The notes below the pieces were generated by a model, which was not told where the DNA came from, did no database searches, and saw nothing but the letters and a program-made list of their open reading frames with translations. From a virus: DNA of 24,470 nt. The translations under genes were made by a program, and so were the position numbers. The stretch covers positions 1 through 24,470 of the IMG/VR virus record IMGVR_UViG_3300009155_000251, one strand, 5' to 3'. Shown here piece by piece: positions 1 through 7,191 of this stretch (position 1 is its first letter; every line of letters starts with the position of its first letter).

Positions 1-2
1 AC

Positions 3-182
3 AAAACAAAAAACCCTTCAAGCTATGATTATGATGACAGTAAATACCCTGTGAAAGATATGAAAATCAACTTTGAGGAATATCCAAAAATTTATCTTTC
101 AATATCAGGTGGAGTCACGGATCGTGGAGCAAACAAAATCTATAAAGACATAAGATCAGGAAAAATAAAAAAAGTTATGTAA
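3..182 (+). CDS. C-terminal fragment of an unknown protein
   Basis: An open frame enters from the left edge and ends at TAA 180-182, giving about 59 residues. The visible part is Lys- and Tyr-rich and contains YPKIYLSISGG and VTDRGANKIYKDI, with a basic tail GKIKKVM. There is no motif that I recognise. Codon use is AT-rich like the neighbouring genes and the strand is the same as all other genes, which supports it as a real gene end. The start lies outside the window, so length and function cannot be given. Confidence 0.55.
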   Translation, partial: KTKNPSSYDYDDSKYPVKDMKINFEEYPKIYLSISGGVTDRGANKIYKDIRSGKIKKVM

Positions 183-221
183 AATTGGCTAACGACCTTT
201 ACTATTTTCATAGAAGGTAAC

Positions 222-575
222 ATGCCTGATCGTGCAAAGTTTGAAATGATTCCTTGTATTTACGCAGGTGATCTTTCTTGGAGCGCTGCTAATGAACTTA
301 GTGAATGGAATGATGAGCTTTGTCTCTATGGAGATGGAGGGTGCGTCTTTTATTTTCATACTCAGGATATTGAAAGATTGCCCCACTTCACAGCTTGGCT
401 AATTGAAGTTGGAATTGTGACGCAAGAAGTTCTTGATAACATGCCAAGCATCGAAAGATATTGCAGTAAAATGGGAATTTCATCAAAGGACTTGAACTCA
501 AAAGTATATAGTGATTATCGCGATTTCTGCAATGGCAGAAAAGATTATATCAAGCTTGCAATGCAGGGAACTTGA
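222..575 (+). CDS. hypothetical protein, 117 aa
   Basis: The start ATG has an AAGGTAAC ribosome site just upstream. The protein is acidic with several Cys and Trp residues (ELSEWNDELCLYGDGG, then FYFHTQDIERLPHFTAWLIEVG). There is no signal peptide, transmembrane segment or known catalytic motif. The end overlaps the next gene in a TGATG arrangement, so the two are probably translationally coupled. It sits just upstream of the ADP-ribosyltransferase pair. I do not recognise the family; a small phage accessory protein is all that can be said. Confidence 0.65.
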   Translation: MPDRAKFEMIPCIYAGDLSWSAANELSEWNDELCLYGDGGCVFYFHTQDIERLPHFTAWLIEVGIVTQEVLDNMPSIERYCSKMGISSKDLNSKVYSDYRDFCNGRKDYIKLAMQGT

Positions 576-928
576 TGACTAACTATAACAACACTGTTCT
601 TTTGGATGTTCGCAAGATTTGCGAAGAATGGTGCATTGAATCAGTTTCAGATCTATTCCCTGGGATCACAGCTGATGATGTAAAATCCCACCCCTTTCCA
701 AAAAGTCGTCCAAGAAAATCAGCAAAAGATATTGATCGAATTTCATGGGCTTTTCACAATGGCTCAAAAAAACCAATTGGCATTGATCTTGGATGCCCAT
801 CATTCAGAGATACTCCTTTTGACATTTATGAAGGCCTCCATGAATTTTCTGCTGCCCTTATAAAAGAAGACAAGTACATAAAAGCAAATGCCTCAGGCGA
901 GGAAGATTGGATCGAGGAATTTGTTTGA
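575..928 (+). CDS. hypothetical protein, 117 aa, possibly degenerate ParB/sulfiredoxin-like
   Basis: I chose ATG 575, which overlaps the previous stop (TGATG) with AGGGA about 6 bases upstream; a TTG at 572 would add one residue. The C-terminal half reads DIDRISWAFHNG, PIGIDLGCPS, then DIYEGLHEFSAALIKEDKYI. This order (short strand, then a D/E-G-x-H-x-x-A-A-x-I helix) resembles small phage ParB/Srx-like proteins that have DGNHRxAAAI. Here the usual Arg after His is replaced by Glu, so nuclease or ATPase activity is doubtful. The comparison is from memory of the family and is weak. The gene is followed by about 40 bases of AT-rich leader before the ART genes. Confidence 0.6.
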   Translation: MTNYNNTVLLDVRKICEEWCIESVSDLFPGITADDVKSHPFPKSRPRKSAKDIDRISWAFHNGSKKPIGIDLGCPSFRDTPFDIYEGLHEFSAALIKEDKYIKANASGEEDWIEEFV

Positions 929-963
929 AAAAATGAGCAAATATAAAAAGTTTTTTGTAATGC

Positions 964-969
964 TATAAT
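964..969 (+). promoter_or_regulatory. possible -10 box upstream of the ART genes
   Basis: TATAAT lies in the short AT-rich gap after the gene ending at 928 and 20 bases before ATG 989. A start point near 975 would leave a leader of about 13 bases that includes TTGGA. No good -35 box is present at the right spacing, so it may be a chance match in AT-rich DNA or depend on a phage factor. Confidence 0.28.
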
Positions 970-988
970 TATGTTCATTGGAAATAGC

Positions 989-1252
989 ATGAAAGAAAGA
1001 CTTTTAAGATCAATAATCAAAGAAGAGCTAAAAAGGCTTACTGAATTTGCTCCAGGCAAGTTTTCAAATATTTCTTTGGATGCATCTGAGTCAGACAAAT
1101 CAATGTCTGATGATGAAGTGTCACAAGCTTTAGATAATGCACTTAAGGGACGACACGCTTCTGGTCGTCCTTTTTCGTCTCAACTTCGATCATCCTTGAA
1201 TGAAAGCGCATTGCCAAATTTCGATTCAGACTTTGGAAAAATTTTTATATGA
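989..1252 (+). pseudogene. ADP-ribosyltransferase paralogue 1, N-terminal part (frameshifted)
   Basis: This frame holds the N-terminal tag and linker of the first ART copy. I start at ATG 989 because MKERLLRSIIKEELKRLTE aligns with the start of the intact copy at 1871; ATG 971 in the same frame is possible but has no better ribosome site. Residues 1-19 are a basic/hydrophobic helix ending in L-T-E, the T4 gp21-type cleavage consensus. The linker LKGRHASGRPFSS is identical to that of copy 2. The frame stops at 1252 shortly after DFGK. The homologous protein continues one base over in the frame ending at 1862. Removing one base in the A5T5 run at 1237-1246 joins the two, giving DFGKILYE against DYGKLLAA in copy 2. 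This is a real indel, a sequencing error, or (less likely) programmed +1 frameshifting. Confidence 0.6.
1145..1175 (+). terminator. terminator-like hairpin inside ART copy 1
   Basis: Arms AAGGGACGAC (1145-1154) and GTCGTCCTTT (1164-1173) can pair over ten positions with one G-T wobble, around a 9-base loop, and the right arm runs into TTTTT (1171-1175). This has the form of a Rho-independent terminator but lies inside the coding frame. The same hairpin is present without a base change in copy 2. Shown by sequence; function is inferred. Confidence 0.45.
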
Positions 1253-1862
1253 AATTGACAGTCGTATTCCCCGCATGAGGAAATATGACTTTCCTTATCT
1301 TTACTTATATCAAGACCGCAAAATTTCTATTGAAGAATTCTCAGTGATTAAGTCAATCTTACTTTTTACTAAATCTAGCGTTGCAACAATTAGAAATCCA
1401 GAATTGTTTAATTCAAATCAAGCACGAATCACTGGAAGAGATGTGTTTAAAGACGCCCTCGTTCCCACTAAAAATGATTATCAAATTGCAAATAAGATTT
1501 TGACAAATTTGGCAATATCAAAAAACTATTCTAAAGTAGAGACTATTTTTAGAGGAATCGTTATTGATCAATCAGTTGCTGATAATCTTAGACCTTTTAT
1601 TGAATTTAATAACTGGCCAATAAGCTCATTTACTTTAAATGAATCTATTGCATGGGGCTTTATAAGTAGCAAATTTCTTCCAGACAAAACAGCAGTTTTA
1701 ATCGAAATTAATAATCCATCACATGGATCAGATATAACACGATTCAGTTATTATCAAAATGAGAATGAAGTAATTTTAGGAAAAAAACTCCTAATCAAAG
1801 ATGTGATAAAAAATAACAATTCTTATAAAAGCATACGCATTGAATGCGATGTTATTCCTTAG
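1200..1862 (+). pseudogene. ADP-ribosyltransferase paralogue 1, catalytic part (frameshifted)
   Basis: This frame carries the catalytic domain of the first ART copy. It aligns along its length with the intact copy at 1871-2740. Motifs in order are the Arg motif (TIFRG), the S-T-S-like motif (ISSFTLNES), a strand AVLIEINNPSHGSDI, and the ExE motif (NENEVILGKK). These are the three parts of the R-S-ExE active site of arginine-type mono-ADP-ribosyltransferases. The ATG at 1200 has no ribosome site and lies in a region that aligns only in the other frame, so I do not regard it as a true start; homology in this frame begins near 1240. The stop TAG at 1860-1862 is part of TTAGGAGCAAAG, which also gives the ribosome site of copy 2. 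As written, the copy would yield no full protein. Confidence 0.65.
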
Positions 1863-1870
1863 GAGCAAAG

Positions 1871-2740
1871 ATGAAAGAAAAACTTTTAAGATCAATAATC
1901 AGAGAAGAGCTAAAAAGGCTTACTGAATTTGCTCCAGGCAAGTTTGGTAATGTAGAAATCAAAAACGAAATTATGTCTGATGACGAAGTATCTCGTGCAT
2001 TAGATAATGCACTTAAGGGACGACACGCTTCTGGTCGTCCTTTTTCGTCTCAATTTCGATCATCACTTCATGAAAATACAGAGCAAAGTGCAAGTGTTGA
2101 TTATGGAAAGCTTTTGGCTGCAATGACACGATATGTGATGTTTGAAGAAGAAGAAATTGACGTGTTTTCTAACTTTAAAAGAGTTGATGATTTGTTTAAA
2201 CACGGCCAAATAACAAATGATGAAATGGACATCATCATATCAATTATGTTATTCACGGGTGGAAATGTCGCCACAGTTAGAGACACAGACTTATACTCAC
2301 CTGCAAAAGCTGCTCACTCATCAATTAATCTTTTTAGAAAAAGATATCAAGTTACTCTAAAAAGTTATCAAACTGCAAATAAGATCATGACTGATTTGGC
2401 AATGTCAAAAAATTATTTTGGAACCTCTAAAATTTATAGAGGACTAACTCTTGATGGTGACGTTTTCAATTCTTTAAAAGAAAACATTGAGTTCAATAAT
2501 CATGCAATAAGTTCATTTACAACTGATAAAGAAGTTGCAATAGGATTTTCAAAAAAGTTTTTACGTGACCCATTTAAACCAGTTTTAATTGTCATTGAAA
2601 ATCCAACGCATGGATCAGAAATTTCAAAGTTTAGTCTTTATAAAGAAGAAAGTGAAGTGGTCTTAGGAAAAAAAATAAAAATTCAAAAAATCCTTTCTCG
2701 TGATGGCGCAAAATGGTTATTTTGTGATATCATTCCTTAG
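1871..2740 (+). CDS. ADP-ribosyltransferase, likely capsid-packaged effector (T4 Alt-like logic)
   Basis: ATG 1871 follows AGGAGCAAAG; 289 residues. Residues 1-19 form a basic amphipathic segment ending in L-T-E, matching the (L/I)-x-E site used by T4-type prohead proteases. Residues about 36-70 form a polar linker. The catalytic domain (about 75-289) has the ART signature: Arg190 in IYRG, Ser214-Ser215 in AISSFT, and Glu260-x-Glu262 in EESEVVLGKK. This R-S-ExE pattern is that of arginine-specific mono-ADP-ribosyltransferases such as T4 Alt and ModA and bacterial exotoxins. The expected reaction is transfer of ADP-ribose from NAD+ to a host protein. Inference: the tag sends it into the prohead, the protease trims it, and it is injected with the DNA. 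The target is unknown. An internal terminator-like hairpin (2015-2045) may limit expression. It could also act in the producing cell like ModA. Confidence 0.72.
   Translation: MKEKLLRSIIREELKRLTEFAPGKFGNVEIKNEIMSDDEVSRALDNALKGRHASGRPFSSQFRSSLHENTEQSASVDYGKLLAAMTRYVMFEEEEIDVFSNFKRVDDLFKHGQITNDEMDIIISIMLFTGGNVATVRDTDLYSPAKAAHSSINLFRKRYQVTLKSYQTANKIMTDLAMSKNYFGTSKIYRGLTLDGDVFNSLKENIEFNNHAISSFTTDKEVAIGFSKKFLRDPFKPVLIVIENPTHGSEISKFSLYKEESEVVLGKKIKIQKILSRDGAKWLFCDIIP
2015..2045 (+). terminator. terminator-like hairpin inside ART copy 2
   Basis: Same structure and sequence as the hairpin at 1145-1175: AAGGGACGAC (2015-2024), 9-base loop, GTCGTCC (2034-2040), then TTTTT (2041-2045). It lies inside the 54-base block identical between the two copies. 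It encodes LKGRHASGRPF in both. Confidence 0.45.
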
Positions 2741-2747
2741 GAGCAAA

Positions 2748-2786
2748 GATTAAAAGACTTGTTGTTTAAGTTTAATCATTTTTTTT
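2748..2786 (+). terminator. terminator-like hairpin after the ART pair
   Basis: GATTAAA (2748-2754) pairs with TTTAATC (2771-2777). Inside it, CTT (2758-2760) pairs with AAG (2768-2770), leaving a three-base bulge. ATTTTTTTT follows, with T8 at 2779-2786. The stem is AT-rich and therefore weak, but its position between the ART genes and the structural genes fits a transcription boundary. Its left arm is built from the remnant of the repeated gene start. Confidence 0.45.
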
Positions 2787-2817
2787 GAAGACTAATATCT
2801 AAGTTAAAGGGTGAAGT

Positions 2818-3528
2818 ATGGGTTACCTTGACCATTCTACGAATAACATTATTGTTGACGCTGTTTTGACCGATATTGGTCGTGAATTTCTTGCTAGAAA
2901 CGACGGAAGTTTTTCCATTGTCAAATTTGCAATGGGTGATGATGAAGTCGATTATACCATGATTCGCAAGTTTGGAAGAACTGTTGGAAAAGAAAAGATT
3001 GAAAAGAACACACCCGTGTTTGAAGCACAAACAAACGCCAATCTTGCCTTGAAATATAAATCTATTTCAGTTTCAAACCCAAATCTTGTTAGAGTTCCGA
3101 TGGTGACACTTGTTTCTGATGGCCTAAGCACATCAGGCAACTACGTTAGTATGTCAAGCACAGGTGCAGCTTCATCAAGAACTGTTACTTTAACGCAAAC
3201 AATAACAGGTGAATCTCTCATAGATCCTGAGCTTCGAGATCAGGCATACATTGTTAAGATGATGAATCAATTTTTGAGTCTTACAGGTTTTACGCCAGAT
3301 ACAATCGACAAGGACGGAATGGCAACTTACATTCTGCTTAGATCTGGAAGTGAGACCGCTGCGGGTGGATCAAGCATCTCTCTCACTTTGGCGGTTAGAT
3401 CTTTGACTGATACACAGTTTACAGTTTATGGAAACTCTTTGGATAAAACTGTTATCTCATCAGTCGTGAGTGTCACAGGACTTCAGTCAGGCGCAACTAA
3501 AGAATTCGAAGTTCAGATTACAAAGTAA
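2818..3528 (+). CDS. putative virion structural protein, 236 aa
   Basis: ATG 2818 follows AAAGGGTGAA. The N-terminus (MGYLDHSTNNIIVDAVLTD, then IGREFLARNDGSFSIVKFAMGDDEVDY) is of a type I associate with structural proteins of T4-like and other large marine or freshwater myoviruses, usually next to baseplate or tail genes; this is memory, not a search. The rest is Ser/Thr-rich and predicted as beta strands (for example SSISLTLAVRSLTDTQFTVYG). There is no signal peptide or membrane segment. It is the first gene of a three-gene structural block, with 12 bases to the next gene, and follows a possible terminator. Its exact place in the particle is unknown. Confidence 0.6.
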   Translation: MGYLDHSTNNIIVDAVLTDIGREFLARNDGSFSIVKFAMGDDEVDYTMIRKFGRTVGKEKIEKNTPVFEAQTNANLALKYKSISVSNPNLVRVPMVTLVSDGLSTSGNYVSMSSTGAASSRTVTLTQTITGESLIDPELRDQAYIVKMMNQFLSLTGFTPDTIDKDGMATYILLRSGSETAAGGSSISLTLAVRSLTDTQFTVYGNSLDKTVISSVVSVTGLQSGATKEFEVQITK

Positions 3529-3540
3529 TAAGGGAATATA

Positions 3541-4875
3541 ATGGCGACTTTTAAAGAAATTTCAGCAGCTGACGTTAAGACAAGCAAGTCAGCTCTCAAT
3601 CAGCTGGTTGATGTTATTCAAGAGGACGTCTCAGGTTCAGCTACAAGACGTGCTTATCAAGTGTTTGTAACGGGATCAGGTGTCACCAGTGTAACATCTT
3701 CCCTTTTTCAGACAGTCTATGACCAGGATTACACGCTACAGACAGCAAACCCAGTGTTTGATATGTCAGTTGGTCTTTGGTATTCAGGTAGCACCGTCCA
3801 AGACATTTTGCTTGGTGAAGACACAGCAGGAAAAATGTTGTTTCCAAGCTCTTCAATGCAAATGAGAGAAAAAGTTGACATCTATCGTCAACACGCCGCA
3901 AAGCTTCTTGGAAATGCTAATCGCGCATTTTACTCACCGTTCAATGTTCCTACTGACCCTACTACAACATCAACTAACAGAATTGATAACGCTCTTTTTG
4001 TTAATTTCAAAAGACTTTTTTCTCGAGACAAGATTAAGCGTGAAACGTTTGCAACCAGGTTTTACACAACTGCAACTCTTGATGGAGCACCAACAACTGA
4101 CAAGACATTAGCAGAGTCAAGCTTAGGGTCAGCAGCAACGATTACAACAGGAAGTAATCTTTTTGTAACGTCAATATCAGGCTCAGCAATCTTCACTGAC
4201 GTTGGTGCAGCAAGTAATAAGCGAACAACTTATGGTGGTGAGGTTGGAGAAATAGTTGATGCAGCTAACACCAGCAATAAAGTTGGTCTTATGTTCTATG
4301 ACGCAGGAACAGCTGTTTTTGATCTTTCTAAGATTACTTGGGGAAACCAGCACGTTTCAGGTGCTATCAAGTCTGTTGTTGGAAACCCAGGCATATTGGG
4401 TTATGCAAACAATGAGACAACAATTGGAGCTCCAAACTCAAGTTCATTTGACGCAAATGGGCCACAGATGGTTTCAGATTATGGATCAAACCCATATGCA
4501 AAATTCATACCAGATTTCTTAACATCTGGAAGCATTGATGACATCATTGATCATATGTCATCATGTCGCTTTAGCTCAGGGTCAAATACTGCATTTACTT
4601 TTCAAAACGTAACAAACATCAATAGCACTTTGCTCTTTTGTCGAGCCACCGCTGATGAATTCAACTATTCTTCAAATCCAACATTTGTTGATTCAGATGG
4701 AAGAATCATTGTAATTGACGAAGGACAGGAAGACACACAGAGATCATTTTCATTTATAACAACAGTCGGTCTTTATGATGCAAATGACAATCTTCTTGCA
4801 GTTGCAAAGCTTTCACGTCCAATTGAAAAGAATGATGAAAAAGATCTAACAGTTAGAATCAGGCTTGATTTCTAA
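3541..4875 (+). CDS. putative virion structural protein with SSNPTF C-terminal domain, 444 aa
   Basis: ATG 3541 follows AAGGGAATATA. The protein is rich in Ser, Thr, Gly and Asn, as is common for tail and baseplate proteins, with an N-terminal helical segment. Residues about 365-444 form a distinct domain: FNYSSNPTF, then FITTVGLYDANDNLLAVAKL, then SRPIEKN and a final RIRLDF. The same pattern ends the next protein (767 aa), so the two probably dock to the same partner or build the same substructure. A stop-to-start gap of 9 bases to that gene indicates co-expression. I recall this C-terminal pattern in structural proteins of large environmental phages but cannot assign a T4 number. Neck, baseplate or tail-tip roles are all possible. 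Confidence 0.6.
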   Translation: MATFKEISAADVKTSKSALNQLVDVIQEDVSGSATRRAYQVFVTGSGVTSVTSSLFQTVYDQDYTLQTANPVFDMSVGLWYSGSTVQDILLGEDTAGKMLFPSSSMQMREKVDIYRQHAAKLLGNANRAFYSPFNVPTDPTTTSTNRIDNALFVNFKRLFSRDKIKRETFATRFYTTATLDGAPTTDKTLAESSLGSAATITTGSNLFVTSISGSAIFTDVGAASNKRTTYGGEVGEIVDAANTSNKVGLMFYDAGTAVFDLSKITWGNQHVSGAIKSVVGNPGILGYANNETTIGAPNSSSFDANGPQMVSDYGSNPYAKFIPDFLTSGSIDDIIDHMSSCRFSSGSNTAFTFQNVTNINSTLLFCRATADEFNYSSNPTFVDSDGRIIVIDEGQEDTQRSFSFITTVGLYDANDNLLAVAKLSRPIEKNDEKDLTVRIRLDF

Positions 4876-4884
4876 GGAGATACC

Positions 4885-7188
4885 TTGTCAATAATCAGGC
4901 TGGGAAAAGATAATTTCGAAAGATTTTCTGTCATTGCGCGTCCGACAAGAACATTTTCATCTTCGTCAGGCGGGGTGACGGGTTCTGTCCCAGTCTTTGC
5001 AAGAACTTCAACTGTTGAAAAAGACGTTGATAAAGCGACATTTGTAGATTCAGAGTTTTCAACTGATGATCCTGAATCAATTAGAGAAGCAGCTAAAGCG
5101 TCTGATTCTACAAATATCTCTTCAGAAATGAGTCAATATATTGATTCAGTAAATGCTCTTACAAGATCTGAACTCAAAAATAAGAAAGTTGAGTCGATTA
5201 GATTTGAGCCACCATTTACTGTAAATTCAGATTTTCTTAGAAAATCAAATGTGAGAACAAATCTATTTCAATACTATAGAGGGAAAAATAGATACGCTCA
5301 CTGGAATTTTGCAAATTATCAATGCTTGAATTTTTTTACATCGTCAACTGTTCCTTCGGACAGCGTCATCATTTATGACAATCAAGTTCAAGCTGGGAAC
5401 ACAAGAGGTCCTTATACACCAGACAGCGCATTCAGCTTAGAATGCTATATCAATCCACGATATCAAAATGAGATAAATCAAGAGTATAAGCCAGGAACAA
5501 TTTATCATCTATCATCAACTTTTGCATTATCACTTTGCTCTGGATCATCAACTGATGGAAGCGGAAGAACTGACAAGTTTAAATTGATGATTCAGTTATC
5601 ATCATCAGCTGAGGTTCAGCCTTCAGCAGCAACTCCTGGTAATCTTATATTCACATCAAGTGACAATTGTCTCAACTTGAATTCATGGCACCATGTCGTT
5701 GTTAGATGGTCACCTGATTATGACAACGGCTCAGGATCATTTGTAGTTGATGGAACTGAGGTTGGTTATTTCCACACAACAGCAAGTTCAATCTCTCCAA
5801 TATTCAATGGAGTCAATCCAGATCAAGATGTTCTTTTTATAGGAAATTATTTTGATGGACAAAATGTTGCTGGGAATGGAACAGCAGAGCTTTTGTCAAA
5901 TCCTACATCGCCAACGCCAATCAGATCTTTTTCATACCCTCTAAATGCTGAGGTTCATGAAATGAGGATTTGGGATAGTTTCATTGATGACTCAATGATT
6001 GCTTCATATATGACTGGGGGACTTGGCTCAACTGATTATACAAATCTTCTTTTTTATTTGCCAGTTCTTTTTGTTAAAGAATCACCTGAAAGAGATGTTT
6101 TTGTTACTCCATTTGAGAAAACTACTCAATCAACAGTTGATGCACACAACGTTTCAATGTCATTTGGAGTGGGTGGTCACGAAGTAAATGTTGAAAACTT
6201 TGTAAGAGAGTTTGTTCAAGGAAATTATCCTGTGCTCTACAGCTTGACAGGATCTGAGATTACTTGGAACATCACTGACTTTAAGGAAGCAAACGAGCTT
6301 CTATATGCGACTGGGTCATTCATCAAGCGTAATTTGACTATTCTTCCATGCGATAATGGAATCATGAGACCAAATTACTCGTTGTTGCTGAGTGGGTCAA
6401 TGACAGACTATCAGAACGTTGACTCTCCTCTATCCAAATTTACTAATGATTTTGGTAATCTGCTATTGGATTCTATTTCATTAAATGATCTGTTACCGAC
6501 ATCATCTCTCTACCCTGGTTTAATACCTTCTGACTCTGGTGTTCCTTCATCTATATCTGAATTACTTGAAGGTTCAATTCCTGAGTCGCTGAATAGCATT
6601 TCAACCTCAGGTGATGTCCTTTCAATATTTCAAAGACAGCGTGATAACACTTCAAACTCAGTTGTTTTTTTTGACACAAGCAATCTATTTTATGGTGGAA
6701 GGGTTCATCCAACAAGCTTTAGCGTGACTGATACAAACTTGACAGGATCAGGAGGCAAAGTTCAAATTACTTTGTGTGACAATGGTCAAGGCGGTCTTTA
6801 TAGAGCAGATTCGCTAACTCCTCACCCAAAGTGGGCAGGTGTTGGAACAATTCTTTATGATGAAGGCATTGCAGTCGTTAAATCTCCTCTTATTTTTATG
6901 TTTGGAAAAGATCAATTTGATATAACACTAAGAGGAGAAAGAAAAGTTCATGTGATGGAGATAGCAATACCATGCCCAGCTGGTATGGTGAACTCAAGCT
7001 CTAATCCAACTTTTATGGCGCTAACTGCTAGTGATGACCTAAATGAAACATCAGTGGGTCCTGTTATCATAACAGGTTTGAATCTTCATGATGATAACAT
7101 GAACGTAGTTGCAAGAGTTGCTCTCGCCCAGCCGATTATAAAAAGAGAAGAAGATAGATATCTTTTTAGAGTAAAGATGGATTGGTGA
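4885..7188 (+). CDS. LamG/concanavalin-like virion protein, 767 aa
   Basis: Start is TTG 4885, chosen for the strong AAGGAG at 4874-4879; the first in-frame ATG is far inside. Residues about 173-380 look like a laminin-G/concanavalin-like fold: SAFSLECYINPR, LNSWHHVVVRWSP, a VDGTEVGYF hairpin, DVLFIGNYFDG and a closing AEVHEMRIWDSFIDDSMI. This order (strand, WHHVVVRW, DGxxVG, IG, ExRIWD) is typical of LamG_3-type sugar-binding domains. Residues about 695-767 repeat the SSNPTF domain of the previous protein, ending in RVKMDW. No catalytic residues are evident. The most likely role is a baseplate or tail-tip adhesin that binds host surface glycans, or a decoration protein. The next gene starts 3 bases after its stop. 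Confidence 0.65.
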   Translation: MSIIRLGKDNFERFSVIARPTRTFSSSSGGVTGSVPVFARTSTVEKDVDKATFVDSEFSTDDPESIREAAKASDSTNISSEMSQYIDSVNALTRSELKNKKVESIRFEPPFTVNSDFLRKSNVRTNLFQYYRGKNRYAHWNFANYQCLNFFTSSTVPSDSVIIYDNQVQAGNTRGPYTPDSAFSLECYINPRYQNEINQEYKPGTIYHLSSTFALSLCSGSSTDGSGRTDKFKLMIQLSSSAEVQPSAATPGNLIFTSSDNCLNLNSWHHVVVRWSPDYDNGSGSFVVDGTEVGYFHTTASSISPIFNGVNPDQDVLFIGNYFDGQNVAGNGTAELLSNPTSPTPIRSFSYPLNAEVHEMRIWDSFIDDSMIASYMTGGLGSTDYTNLLFYLPVLFVKESPERDVFVTPFEKTTQSTVDAHNVSMSFGVGGHEVNVENFVREFVQGNYPVLYSLTGSEITWNITDFKEANELLYATGSFIKRNLTILPCDNGIMRPNYSLLLSGSMTDYQNVDSPLSKFTNDFGNLLLDSISLNDLLPTSSLYPGLIPSDSGVPSSISELLEGSIPESLNSISTSGDVLSIFQRQRDNTSNSVVFFDTSNLFYGGRVHPTSFSVTDTNLTGSGGKVQITLCDNGQGGLYRADSLTPHPKWAGVGTILYDEGIAVVKSPLIFMFGKDQFDITLRGERKVHVMEIAIPCPAGMVNSSSNPTFMALTASDDLNETSVGPVIITGLNLHDDNMNVVARVALAQPIIKREEDRYLFRVKMDW

Positions 7189-7191
7189 CAA

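Larger units (their letters stand above)
989..2750 (+). repeat. tandem gene duplication with direct repeats
   Basis: Two ART copies (989-1862 and 1871-2740) lie head to tail. The first 75 bases of each (989-1063 and 1871-1945) differ at two positions. A block of 54 bases (1130-1183 and 2000-2053) is identical. The 19-mer ATTCCTTAGGAGCAAAGAT occurs at 1854-1872 and again at 2732-2750, so the repeat unit includes the stop codon and the following ribosome site. The catalytic halves are much more diverged, which suggests gene conversion or selection on the 5' part. Confidence 0.85.

Noticed and set aside
1238-1252. Programmed +1 frameshift in ART copy 1
   Set aside because: AAA-A could slip, but the stop is four codons downstream and no stimulating structure or internal Shine-Dalgarno site is visible. 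An indel in the A5T5 run is simpler.
2787-2817. Bacterial-type promoter before the structural gene at 2818 (TAATAT as -10)
   Set aside because: No -35 match at proper spacing, and such hexamers are common in this AT-rich gap.
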